Shown one piece after another: positions 16,135-23,304 of a stretch of DNA of 39,981 nt. The stretch comes from Streptomyces sp. ISL-100. GTDB lineage: Bacteria; Actinomycetota; Actinomycetes; Streptomycetales; Streptomycetaceae. Location of the stretch: NCBI RefSeq assembly GCF_018614615.1, contig NZ_JAGGOK010000021.1, positions 1 to 39,981 of the forward strand, given 5' to 3'. The notes beneath the pieces were generated by a model. It saw only the letters and a list, made by a program, of their open reading frames with translations, was not told where the DNA came from and ran no database searches. A program made the translations under genes and the position numbers. Positions within the stretch are counted from its first letter, which is position 1, and the number at the start of each line of letters is the position of its first letter.

Positions 16135-17643
16135 ATGGGGGAGAAGGTCGTGGCAGGCGGGTTCGATCTGTCTGACCGGCAGAGGTACCGGAAGAAACTC
16201 CAGCAGTGCCTGGAGGGGCTGGGGCGGCTGCTGGCGGAGAAGCGTTTCGACCGTCCGAAGAACCTCATGGGGGTGGAGATCGAGCTCAATCTCGCGGGGG
16301 CCGACGGCATGCCGATGATGATGAACGCGGAGGTGCTCGAGCGGATCGCCAGCCGGGATTTCCAGACCGAACTCGGCATGTTCAATCTGGAAGTAAATAT
16401 TGTTCCGCACCGGCTGGGAGGCCGTGTTCTCGATCAACTGGCGGAAGAACTGCGCACCGGCCTGGGATATGCCCACAGGAAAGCGAACGAGGTCGGCGCG
16501 GGCATCGTGATGATCGGAATTCTGCCCACGCTCGGACGCCATGATCTCGTCTCGGCGAATCTCTCCGATGTCGACCGCTACCAGCTGCTCAACGATCAGA
16601 TCGTCACCGCGCGGGGGGAGGACTTCACCCTCGACATCTCCGGTGTGGAGCATCTGACCTGCACCTTCGGCTCTATCGCGCCCGAAGCGGCCTGCACGTC
16701 CGTGCAGTTGCACCTCCAGGTCACGCCCGGGCGGTTCGCGGACGTGTGGAACGCGGCGCAGGCGGTCTCGGGGATCCAGATCGCACTGGGTGCCAACTCG
16801 CCGTTCCTCTTCGGACGCGAGCTCTGGCGCGAGTCGCGGCCGCCCCTCTTCCAGCAGGCCACCGACACCCGCCCGCCGGAGCTGCAGGCCCAGGGCGTAC
16901 GGCCGCGGACGTGGTTCGGCGAGCGGTGGGTGGAGTCGGCGTACGAGCTCTTCGAGGAGAACCTTCGCTACTTCCCGGCCCTCCTGCCGATCTGCGACGA
17001 CGAGGACCCGCTCCTGGTGCTCGACGACGGCGGGGTGCCGCGGCTCCAGGAGCTCGTCCTGCACAACGGGACGGTCTACCGCTGGAACCGGCCCGTGTAC
17101 GGGCTGGCCGACGGCGTACCGCATCTGCGGGTGGAGAACCGGGTGCTGCCCGCGGGGCCGACCGTGACGGATGTGATCGCCAACGCGGCCTTCTACTACG
17201 GGCTGGTGCGGGCCCTCGCCGAGGACGCGCGGCCGGTGTGGAAGCGGCTGCCCTTCGAGGCCGCGGAGGAGAACTTCGACACCGCGTGCCGCCGTGGGAT
17301 CGACGCGGAGATCATCTGGCCGAAGCCGGGGCGCGCCGGCGGGACGGCGCGGGTGCCGGCCGTCAAGCTCGTACGGGACGAACTGCTGCCGCTGGCCGCG
17401 GCCGGGCTCGACGCCTGGGGCATCGAGCCCGCGGACCGCGACTACTACCTCGGCGTCATCGAGCAACGGTGCAGGCGGCGCGTGAACGGAGCTTCCTGGC
17501 AGGCGGATACGTACCACCGGGCCCTGGACGCCGGTCTGGAGCGCGAAGCCGCGCTGGCCGCCATGACCCGCCGCTACAGCGAGCTGATGCACCAGGGCGA
17601 TCCGGTGCACACGTGGCCGGTGGGTTTCCCGGGGCCGGCGTGA
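16135..17643 (+). CDS. GCS2-type glutamate-cysteine ligase family protein
   Basis: 502 aa. ATP-grasp-like glutamate-cysteine ligase (GCS2) fold: substrate/metal acidic residues E48 and E50 in MGVEIELNLAG, a block MFNLEVNIVPHRLGG, the strand ACTSVQLHLQVTP, and late motifs LRVENRVLPAGPT and NAAFYYGLVRAL. Such enzymes join glutamate to an amine; relatives include EgtA-type ligases and plant-type GshA. Actinobacteria use mycothiol, so the substrate here is not certain. It is longer than EgtA-type enzymes (about 400-430 aa). ATG 16135 follows GAGGAGGGA (16119-16127). It stands alone; the next gene is convergent. Confidence 0.8.
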   Translation: MGEKVVAGGFDLSDRQRYRKKLQQCLEGLGRLLAEKRFDRPKNLMGVEIELNLAGADGMPMMMNAEVLERIASRDFQTELGMFNLEVNIVPHRLGGRVLDQLAEELRTGLGYAHRKANEVGAGIVMIGILPTLGRHDLVSANLSDVDRYQLLNDQIVTARGEDFTLDISGVEHLTCTFGSIAPEAACTSVQLHLQVTPGRFADVWNAAQAVSGIQIALGANSPFLFGRELWRESRPPLFQQATDTRPPELQAQGVRPRTWFGERWVESAYELFEENLRYFPALLPICDDEDPLLVLDDGGVPRLQELVLHNGTVYRWNRPVYGLADGVPHLRVENRVLPAGPTVTDVIANAAFYYGLVRALAEDARPVWKRLPFEAAEENFDTACRRGIDAEIIWPKPGRAGGTARVPAVKLVRDELLPLAAAGLDAWGIEPADRDYYLGVIEQRCRRRVNGASWQADTYHRALDAGLEREAALAAMTRRYSELMHQGDPVHTWPVGFPGPA

Positions 17644-17653
17644 AAGACCGTGG

Positions 17654-17683
17654 GGCGGGCCTGATCAGGCGCTCTGGCCCGCC
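17654..17683. terminator. hairpin between convergent genes, overlapping the VWA gene end
   Basis: GGCGGGCC (17654-17661) pairs perfectly with GGCCCGCC (17676-17683). The hairpin spans the 21-bp gap and the last codons of the minus-strand gene, so it can end transcripts from both sides. Confidence 0.55.
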
Positions 17684-19437
17684 TCCATGATGGCCTTGAG
17701 GATTACGGCGTGGATCTCGGCGGGGTCGGTCACCTGGTATCCGCCGCCGCCCGTGACGGAGGCGATCGCCTCGGCCTCCTCCCGGTCGGCGTCCGGGCCC
17801 ACGGCGATGGCGATCACCGGGAGGGGCCGCTTCGGGTCGGTGAGCTGCTTGAGCTCGGCGATCAGCGCGCTGCGGGAGATGCTGTACCTGTCTTGGTTCG
17901 AGCCGTCGGTGAGGAGGACGACGGCGTTGAACTTGCCGCTCGCATAGCCGGCCTGGGCGTCCTTGTAGGCGGCCAGCGTGGTGTCGTACAGGCCCGTCGC
18001 GCCGCCCGGCACGGGGGACAGCGCGGAGAACGCGGCCGACAGCTTGTCGCGGTGGGTGCCGCCGCCGGACGCGGGGTCGCCGAGCCGGGTGGTCGCCACC
18101 TTCCTGCGGTAGTCGCGCGGGCCGTCGAGGTTCGTGGCGAAGTCCCACAGGCCGATCTCGTCCTCAGGGGTGAACTGCGACAGGGCCTGGAGCAGCGACG
18201 CCTTCGTGACGTCCATGCGGGACTGGCCGGCGCGCCCCGGTACGGGGGCGGCCATCGAGCCCGAGGCGTCGACCACCGTCGTCAGCCGGGCGCTCTGAAC
18301 CGTGATGGTCCACATGCCGAGGGTTTCCTGGACGCTCTCCTGGGACAGCGGTTCGGCCGGATCCGAGGCGTACGGCTGGGGCGCGCGGCCGCCCGCGACC
18401 CGTACGACACCTTCGGACACCGGCTTGTTCGGCGTACGGAACCCGCGGTCCGCCAGGAGCTTGCGGCTGTGCGGCTCGCCGAGCAGCGTCATGAAGCGCA
18501 TGGCCGCGCGGCTCTCGTCGGTCGACAGCTCGGGCTCGTTGACGAGGGCGTACGGGTAGTCGAGCCGCGGAGCGCCGTCCTTCGGGTAGAAGAGCTCCAC
18601 GCCGGGTGCGCCGCCCGCGGTGTTGTGTGCGAAGGCTGCCTGCTCGGAGAGGAGTAACGCCTGGTTCCGGCGGGGATTGCCCCTCTCCGTACCGGTGTCG
18701 TCCCGCGCCAGCGTCCGCAGGACCTGCGGGTCGCTGTCCGAGATGCGCTGCGAGAGGAGCTTGGCGGTGGCCGCGACCTTGGTGTCGCTGTCGGGGTCCG
18801 CCTTGTGTGCGGACTGGCCGATACTCGTCAGCGCGAGCAGGCCGGTGGCGCTGCGGGCCGGGTCGGCCGCGCCGAGGCGCAGGGTGTCCTTCTCGGTGGT
18901 GGCCGCGGACAGCTCGGCCCAGGTGTACGTCTTCCTGGGCCAGCCCAGTGATTTGGCGGCCGAGGGGACCATGGCCAGGGCGACCGGCGACGACGCGATA
19001 TTGCCGACCGGGGTCACGGCCGATCCGTCGCCGGAGCCCAGGGCGCGCCGCACCCACAGATCGGAGTCTGGAATCCAGACCTGGTAGTCGGGGTCGGCCC
19101 TGCCGGCACCGACCGCGTCGGCGACCATGTACGGGTCGCGGGCGACCACGTCCACGTTGAGGCAGCGGCCGTCGGAGGTGACCTCGCTGTCGCGGGCGTG
19201 CCCGGCGACCGCGCGCACGGCCGGGGCGACATCGGGCGAGGCAACCACCTTCAGACGGATGGCGGAGTCCGAGCAGGACCTTGAGAAAGACAGCAGGTCG
19301 CCGCGGACGGCGAGCGCCGTTCCCCCCGCCACGCTCAGGACGAGCGCGGTGGCGATGGCGACCGTGCGGCGGTGCGTGCGTGGACCGGACCTGGTGCCGT
19401 CGTTCGCTTCGTCGTCGGGCAAGCTGTGACGTCCCAT
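17665..19437 (-). CDS. membrane-anchored or secreted VWA-domain protein with substrate-binding-like N-terminal domain
   Basis: 590 aa. A basic cytoplasmic start with one hydrophobic anchor (about 25-44, VAIATALVLSVAGGTALAV) precedes an extracytoplasmic solute-binding-like region (about 60-375) and a von Willebrand factor A domain (about 385-585). The metal-ion site is D390-A-S392-G-S394 in VVDASGSMAA; later blocks include GGATGLYDTTLAAYKDA and VVLLTDGSNQD. Such proteins are common in Streptomyces and may capture ligands or partners at the surface; the substrate is unknown. ATG 19437 follows AAGGAGGGG (complement of 19448-19456). The leader can fold into a hairpin that includes part of this site (see 19444-19486). 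Confidence 0.85.
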   Translation of the reverse strand: MGRHSLPDDEANDGTRSGPRTHRRTVAIATALVLSVAGGTALAVRGDLLSFSRSCSDSAIRLKVVASPDVAPAVRAVAGHARDSEVTSDGRCLNVDVVARDPYMVADAVGAGRADPDYQVWIPDSDLWVRRALGSGDGSAVTPVGNIASSPVALAMVPSAAKSLGWPRKTYTWAELSAATTEKDTLRLGAADPARSATGLLALTSIGQSAHKADPDSDTKVAATAKLLSQRISDSDPQVLRTLARDDTGTERGNPRRNQALLLSEQAAFAHNTAGGAPGVELFYPKDGAPRLDYPYALVNEPELSTDESRAAMRFMTLLGEPHSRKLLADRGFRTPNKPVSEGVVRVAGGRAPQPYASDPAEPLSQESVQETLGMWTITVQSARLTTVVDASGSMAAPVPGRAGQSRMDVTKASLLQALSQFTPEDEIGLWDFATNLDGPRDYRRKVATTRLGDPASGGGTHRDKLSAAFSALSPVPGGATGLYDTTLAAYKDAQAGYASGKFNAVVLLTDGSNQDRYSISRSALIAELKQLTDPKRPLPVIAIAVGPDADREEAEAIASVTGGGGYQVTDPAEIHAVILKAIMEAGQSA

Positions 19438-19443
19438 GGCAGT

Positions 19444-19486
19444 GGAGCCCCTCCTTGAATCTCGAACAAAGAAAAAAGGGGGCTCC
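19444..19486 (-). promoter_or_regulatory. hairpin masking the ribosome-binding site of the VWA gene
   Basis: In the minus-strand mRNA, GGAGCCCC (complement of 19479-19486) pairs with GGGGCTCC (complement of 19444-19451). The second arm overlaps the Shine-Dalgarno AAGGAGGGG. A pyrimidine-rich loop (CTTTTTTCTTTG) joins the arms. It could hold translation low until opened. Confidence 0.45.
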
Positions 19487-19548
19487 GCTACTGGATAGGC
19501 GCTCGTCCCCCCGGCCTGTCGCGCGCGATCTTCGTACCTGCATTCGAG

Positions 19549-19554
19549 ACCCTA
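19549..19554 (-). promoter_or_regulatory. possible -10 box of the VWA gene
   Basis: The minus strand reads TAGGGT (complement of 19549-19554). A start near 19541 would give a leader of about 100 bases that contains the hairpin at 19444-19486. No good -35 box is visible. Confidence 0.4.
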
Positions 19555-19602
19555 GCGGGGCGGAGTTGGGGATGAGGCGGGATTGCTGAACTGGAGGCTG
19601 GT

Positions 19603-20403
19603 GTGCAGGCAGAGGTGGGGCGGGTGGCCGAATTTCCTCCCGGGCCGGGGGTGACACGACAGATCTTGCGGATCGAAGTCGTGGTTGTGCTCGCGCTCTC
19701 GCTGGGCGCGAGCGGGGTGTCGTCCCTGATCAGGTTTGTCGGAGCCGTCACGAAACCGGGTGGGCTCAAGGACCAGGCGGCGCATCTCAATACGTCGGCC
19801 ACGCCTGGGCGGCCGTGGCTGGATCTCGCCTGGCAGCTGTTCGGCATCACGTCGGCGCTGGTGCCTGTCGCACTGGTCGCGTACCTGCTGATGCGGGAGG
19901 GAGCGGGGCTGCGCGCGGTCGGATTCGACCGTACGAGGCCGTGGCCGGACCTGGGGCGCGGGGTGCTGGTCGCGGCGGGCATCGGCAGCGCCGGGCTCGC
20001 GTTTTATCTGGTCGCCATCGAGTCGGGGTTCAACCTCACGGTGGTGCCGGAATCGCTGCCGCCGGTGTGGTGGAAGTTCCCTGTGCTCGTCCTGTCCGCG
20101 ATGCAGAACTCCGTACTGGAGGAAGTCATCGTCGTCGGGTATCTGCTGCGCAGGCTCGACCAGTTGGGGTGGTCGCCGACGGCAGCTCTGGCGGCGAGCT
20201 CGGTGCTGCGTGGCTCGTACCACCTGTATCAGGGCATCGGCGGCTTCATCGGCAACATGGTGATGGGTGCGGTGTTCGTGCTGCTGTACCGGCGGTGGGG
20301 GCGGGTGGGGCCGCTGGTCGTGGCCCACACGCTGCTGGATGTGGGGGCGTTCGTGGGGTACGCCCTGCTGGCGGGCAAGGTGCCGTGGCTTCCGACCTTG
20401 TAG
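19603..20403 (+). CDS. CPBP-family intramembrane metalloprotease (Abi/CAAX type)
   Basis: 266 aa with about seven hydrophobic segments. The CPBP motifs are E173E174 followed by R183R184 (motif 1), YHLYQG with H207 and N218 (motif 2), and H242xxxD246 (motif 3), which together form the membrane zinc site. The family includes Rce1-like prenyl-protein proteases and bacterial immunity/maturation proteins; the substrate is unknown. GTG 19603 follows GGAGG (19593-19597). The upstream gene is divergent and the downstream gene convergent, so it is a single-gene unit that ends at the strong hairpin 20434-20462. Confidence 0.88.
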   Translation: MQAEVGRVAEFPPGPGVTRQILRIEVVVVLALSLGASGVSSLIRFVGAVTKPGGLKDQAAHLNTSATPGRPWLDLAWQLFGITSALVPVALVAYLLMREGAGLRAVGFDRTRPWPDLGRGVLVAAGIGSAGLAFYLVAIESGFNLTVVPESLPPVWWKFPVLVLSAMQNSVLEEVIVVGYLLRRLDQLGWSPTAALAASSVLRGSYHLYQGIGGFIGNMVMGAVFVLLYRRWGRVGPLVVAHTLLDVGAFVGYALLAGKVPWLPTL

Positions 20404-20405
20404 CC

Positions 20406-20433
20406 GTGAGGCGTGAGGCGTGAGGAGTGAGGA
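20406..20433. repeat. four tandem 7-bp repeats after the CPBP gene stop
   Basis: GTGAGGC, GTGAGGC, GTGAGGA, GTGAGGA in direct succession, starting three bases after the TAG and ending where the terminator stem begins. Confidence 0.8.
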
Positions 20434-20462
20434 GGGGGCGTACGGAAGATTCGTACGCCCCC
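20434..20462. terminator. bidirectional terminator between convergent genes
   Basis: GGGGGCGTACG (20434-20444) and CGTACGCCCCC (20452-20462) form a perfect 11-bp stem around a 7-base loop, followed by TT on the plus strand. It lies between the CPBP gene end (20403) and the phzF-type gene end (20473). Confidence 0.85.
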
Positions 20463-20472
20463 TTCGGGTTTG

Positions 20473-21303
20473 TCAGGCCAGTAGCTCGCCGTCGATGACG
20501 GTGACGGCGCCGCCGGTCAGCAGGGTGCGGGCGCCGCGCAGTGAGGTGGCGACAAGTCCCGAGCGGGCCGAGGCCTGGAGGCCGGTCAGCTCGTCGCGGC
20601 CGAGGCGCGGCGACCAGTACGGGGCGAGGGCCGTGTGCGCGCTGCCGGTTACGGGGTCCTCGTCGATGCCGAGCTGGGGGAAGAAGCAGCGCGAGACGAA
20701 GTCGTAGCCCCGGGAGGGGTCTTCGGCGGCCGCCGTGGCGATGATGCCGCGCTCGGAGTGGGCGACGAGGCCGGGGAAGTCGGGCGTGAGCGCGCGTACG
20801 GTCTGCTCGTCGGCCAGCTCTACCAGCAGGTCGCCGATGTGCGGACCGGTGTCGTGGGCGGAGAGGATCTTGACGCCGCCCAGGGCTTCGCCGATGCCGT
20901 CAGGCACCGGGACCGCGGTGAGCGGCGCGGTCGGGAAGTCGAGGGTGAAGGTGCCGTCGTCCTGCGCGGTGGCGGTGAGGATGCCGCAGAGCGCCGAGAA
21001 GCGCACGGCGCCGGTGGGAGTGCCAGTAGTCGCGCCTGTCGTGTGCAGGACGTGGGCCGTCGCCAAGGTGGCGTGGCCGCACATGGCGACCTCGCCGGTG
21101 GGCGTGAACCAGCGCAGCGCCCAGTCCGCGTCGCCACCCGCGGGGAGCGGATGCGCGAAGGCGGTCTCGGAGAGGTTCACCTCGGCCGCCACCTGCTGGA
21201 GCCACGCGTCGTCGGGGAACGTACCGGAGTCCAGCAGCAGGAATCCGGCCGGGTTGCCGGCGAACGGGCGGTCGGTGAAGGCGTCGACGATTCGAATCCG
21301 CAT
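20473..21303 (-). CDS. PhzF family isomerase/epimerase-like enzyme
   Basis: 276 aa with the two-lobed PhzF fold: FAGNPAGFLLLD, the catalytic glutamate E46 in VNLSETAFA, GEVAMCGHATLATAHVL, and in the second lobe GIDEDPVTGSAHTALAPYW. PhzF catalyses isomerisation in phenazine synthesis, but most family members are house enzymes of unknown substrate, and no phenazine genes are nearby. ATG 21303 is chosen because the family starts with MRIRIVDAF. The minus-strand TACCGT (complement of 21312-21317) ends eight bases before it, so the mRNA may be leaderless; no Shine-Dalgarno is seen. Confidence 0.88.
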   Translation of the reverse strand: MRIRIVDAFTDRPFAGNPAGFLLLDSGTFPDDAWLQQVAAEVNLSETAFAHPLPAGGDADWALRWFTPTGEVAMCGHATLATAHVLHTTGATTGTPTGAVRFSALCGILTATAQDDGTFTLDFPTAPLTAVPVPDGIGEALGGVKILSAHDTGPHIGDLLVELADEQTVRALTPDFPGLVAHSERGIIATAAAEDPSRGYDFVSRCFFPQLGIDEDPVTGSAHTALAPYWSPRLGRDELTGLQASARSGLVATSLRGARTLLTGGAVTVIDGELLA

Positions 21304-21374
21304 GGACACGAACGGTAGAGGCGGTACGAAGCCGCAGGCCAAGGCCAATTTCGTACGGCTGGCCCTTTTAGTGC

Positions 21375-21403
21375 TTGTCGGGCGACAGGTTCCGATATAT
21401 CGT
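21375..21403 (+). promoter_or_regulatory. padR promoter with palindromic operator over the -10 box
   Basis: TTGTCG (21375-21380) and TATCGT (21398-21403) are spaced by 17 bp. The perfect palindrome CGATATATCG (21393-21402) overlaps the -10 box. PadR regulators usually bind ATAT-rich dyads near their own promoter, so self-repression is likely. Confidence 0.65.
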
Positions 21404-21443
21404 TGGAGTATCGCGACTGATCAACGATGGAAGGAGCGTAGTG

Positions 21444-22034
21444 ATGCGTTCACATGGACATGGGGACTGCGGGCCCGGCCATCACGGTCCTGGTGGATTC
21501 GAGGGGCGGCGTGCCGCCTTCGGTCCCTTCGGGCCGCCGTTCGGCGGGCCTTGGGGCGGTGGCGGACGTGGTCGGGGCGGCGGACCGCGGGGCAGGGCGC
21601 GGCGTGGCGACGTACGCGCGTCGATCCTTGCGCTGCTGGTGGACCGGCCCATGCACGGCTACGAGATGATTCAGGAGATCGGCGAGCGCAGCGGCGGGGC
21701 CTGGCGGCCCAGCCCCGGCTCGGTCTACCCGACACTCCAGCTGCTTGAGGACGAAGGCCTGATCGTCAGTGAGAGCGAGGGCGGCAAGAAGCTGTTCACA
21801 CTCACCGACGCAGGGCGTACCGAGGCCGGGGCGGGGCCGCAGGCTCCGTGGGAGGAAGCGGGGCGCGGCGTCGACTGGGAGACGATGAACGAGGTCCGGC
21901 AGGCCGGATTCGGGCTGATGGAGGCGTTCGGCCAGGTCTGGAAGACCGGCTCGGCCGAGCAGCGGCAGAAGGCTCTCGCCGTCATCAACGAGTCCCGCAA
22001 GAAGCTCTATCTGATCCTTGCCGACGAGGGCTGA
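21444..22034 (+). CDS. PadR-family transcriptional regulator with His/Gly-rich N-terminal tail
   Basis: 196 aa. A glycine- and histidine-rich N-terminal tail (about 1-52, including SHGHGD and GHHGPGG) precedes a PadR winged helix (about 55-130) with IHALL-type start ILALLVDRPMHGYEMIQEI and SPGSVYPTLQLLEDEGL; the C-terminal half is a helical dimerisation arm (about 150-196). The His-rich tail might sense metal, which is an inference. ATG 21444 follows AAGGAG (21431-21436) with 7-base spacing. GTG 21441 is three bases earlier. Its promoter carries the palindrome at 21393-21402. A hairpin with a GCAA loop lies after the stop. Confidence 0.88.
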   Translation: MRSHGHGDCGPGHHGPGGFEGRRAAFGPFGPPFGGPWGGGGRGRGGGPRGRARRGDVRASILALLVDRPMHGYEMIQEIGERSGGAWRPSPGSVYPTLQLLEDEGLIVSESEGGKKLFTLTDAGRTEAGAGPQAPWEEAGRGVDWETMNEVRQAGFGLMEAFGQVWKTGSAEQRQKALAVINESRKKLYLILADEG

Positions 22035-22061
22035 GGCGGCGGGGGCAAGCCTCACCGAGCG

Positions 22062-22091
22062 CGGCGCTCCGCGGGCAACCGCGGGGCGCCG
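22062..22091. terminator. terminator hairpin with GCAA tetraloop between convergent genes
   Basis: CGGCGCTCCGCGG (22062-22074) pairs with CCGCGGGGCGCCG (22079-22091), one pair being T-G, around a GCAA loop of the stable GNRA type. It lies between the padR end (22034) and the SRPBCC gene end (22108). Confidence 0.8.
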
Positions 22092-22107
22092 TTGTCCGTA
22101 TGGAGTC

Positions 22108-22536
22108 TCAGGTGACCAGGCCGTTGAGCTTGCGCAGCGATTCGCTCAGGGCCGCGCCCGCCGAGTCCTTGAGCTTGCCCGCCATCAGGGAGACGGCGGC
22201 GCCGGTGAACTCCCCCTCGATGCGTACCCGGGTTCCGTCGCCGTCGGGCGTGAGCGAGTAGCGCATGGCGAGGTTGACGCCCATCGGGCCCTTCCCTGTC
22301 GTCGCGAGCAGCCGGGCCGGCTTCAGCTCCTCGACCGTCCAGGTGACCTCCGCGGGGAAGCCCATGAGCTTCATGTTCTCCTCGTACGTCGCCGAGACCT
22401 CGAGCACCGCGGGGCCGCCCTTGGGGAAGCTGGTGTGGGTCGCGTTCCACTCGGCGTACGAGGTGAAGTCCGTCAGCTGCGCCCAGATTTTCTCGGCCGG
22501 TGCCCCGATGTGTGCCTCCGCGCTGGCTTCGGCCAT
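22108..22536 (-). CDS. SRPBCC family protein (CoxG-like)
   Basis: 142 aa. The START/SRPBCC lipid- or ligand-binding fold starts SAEAHIGAPAEKIWAQLTD, then YAEWNATHTSFPKGGP, with a long C-terminal helix (AGAALSESLRKLNGL). Such proteins bind hydrophobic ligands; no specific partner is evident. ATG 22536 follows AAGGGG on the minus strand; the open frame extends to 22623, but the family starts here. The promoter is at 22571-22599. Confidence 0.85.
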   Translation of the reverse strand: MAEASAEAHIGAPAEKIWAQLTDFTSYAEWNATHTSFPKGGPAVLEVSATYEENMKLMGFPAEVTWTVEELKPARLLATTGKGPMGVNLAMRYSLTPDGDGTRVRIEGEFTGAAVSLMAGKLKDSAGAALSESLRKLNGLVT

Positions 22537-22570
22537 GCGACCACCCCTTCTCGTCGGCTGCGTGTCGCGG

Positions 22571-22616
22571 AACGTAGCCGGGTGGGGCGGAACATTCAAT
22601 ACTGATGAACTGTCAG
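22571..22616 (-). promoter_or_regulatory. promoter of the SRPBCC gene with an upstream dyad
   Basis: On the minus strand, TTGAAT (complement of 22594-22599) and TACGTT (complement of 22571-22576) are 17 bp apart. Next to the -35 lies the dyad CTGA-N7-TCAG (22602-22616), which could bind a regulator and may also serve the divergent Clp-N gene. Confidence 0.6.
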
Positions 22617-22727
22617 ATCTCATCCGTAAGGAGGAGAGCGGGGGCGCGGTTGCCCAACTTCGGTGGGATGCGCAAATGCTCCCCGGCGGGGATGTTCCCG
22701 GCGACGGCGACTGATGAGGTGGGAGGT

Positions 22728-23264
22728 GTGCAAAGCCGTACGCCGCGGGTACCCCACCAGCCCGCTCTCCACTGTGCAGACATCGACGCCAGGCTCACCG
22801 CGGAGCTCGCCTCGGTGGTCGCGGGCGCGCGCAGGCGGGCGCTGCGGGACGGCGACCGGCAGATCGACACCGCGCATCTGCTGCACTCGGTGATCGAGTC
22901 CGACCCCGAAGTCAGGGCCGCGTTCGACGGCGGTCCGCCGCAGGTCGCCAGGGTGCTCGGCTACCTCGTGCAGCGCAGCATCGGCTACGGGCTGCGCTGG
23001 CAGGGCGCCGTGGAGGATTCCGGCACGGTGCCCGTGGTGCGGGACTCGGCGGGCGTGGCGGGCTGGTCGCCCGCCGCTGTCACGGCCATGGAGGGCGCCC
23101 TGGAGCGCGCCGCGGCGCGCGGCGACCAGCGCGCACGCGGGCTCGACCTGCTCGCCGTACTCGCCTCGGATGCCGAGTGCCGGGCGGTCGAAGTGCTCCG
23201 GCAGGCCGGTGTGGACGCGGAACTGCTGGCGGGACGCCTCTTCGAAGAGTCTCGTCAGGCGTGA
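22728..23264 (+). CDS. Clp N-terminal domain protein
   Basis: About 178 aa. Two Clp-N type repeats are present: about 20-90 (ELASVVAGARRRALRDGDRQ, IDTAHLLHSVIESDPEVR) and about 110-175 (WSPAAVTAMEGALERAAARG, RGLDLLAVLASDAECRA). There is no ATPase domain, so it resembles stand-alone Clp-N proteins such as ClpS-like or adaptor proteins; its role is unknown. The start is uncertain. GTG 22728 fits the family but has GGGAGG only one base upstream. An excellent TAAGGAGGAG (22627-22636) would serve an in-frame TTG at 22650, adding 26 residues. ATG 22668 and 22692 are also in frame. Confidence 0.75.
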   Translation: MQSRTPRVPHQPALHCADIDARLTAELASVVAGARRRALRDGDRQIDTAHLLHSVIESDPEVRAAFDGGPPQVARVLGYLVQRSIGYGLRWQGAVEDSGTVPVVRDSAGVAGWSPAAVTAMEGALERAAARGDQRARGLDLLAVLASDAECRAVEVLRQAGVDAELLAGRLFEESRQA

Positions 23265-23269
23265 CAGGG

Positions 23270-23298
23270 GTGACGCTCCTGACCTCAACTGGCATGAT
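23270..23298 (+). promoter_or_regulatory. promoter of the first EamA gene, leaderless
   Basis: GTGACG (23270-23275) and CATGAT (23293-23298) are 17 bp apart, and the -10 box ends six bases before ATG 23305. No Shine-Dalgarno is seen. Confidence 0.5.
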
Positions 23299-23304
23299 GT
23301 CCCG

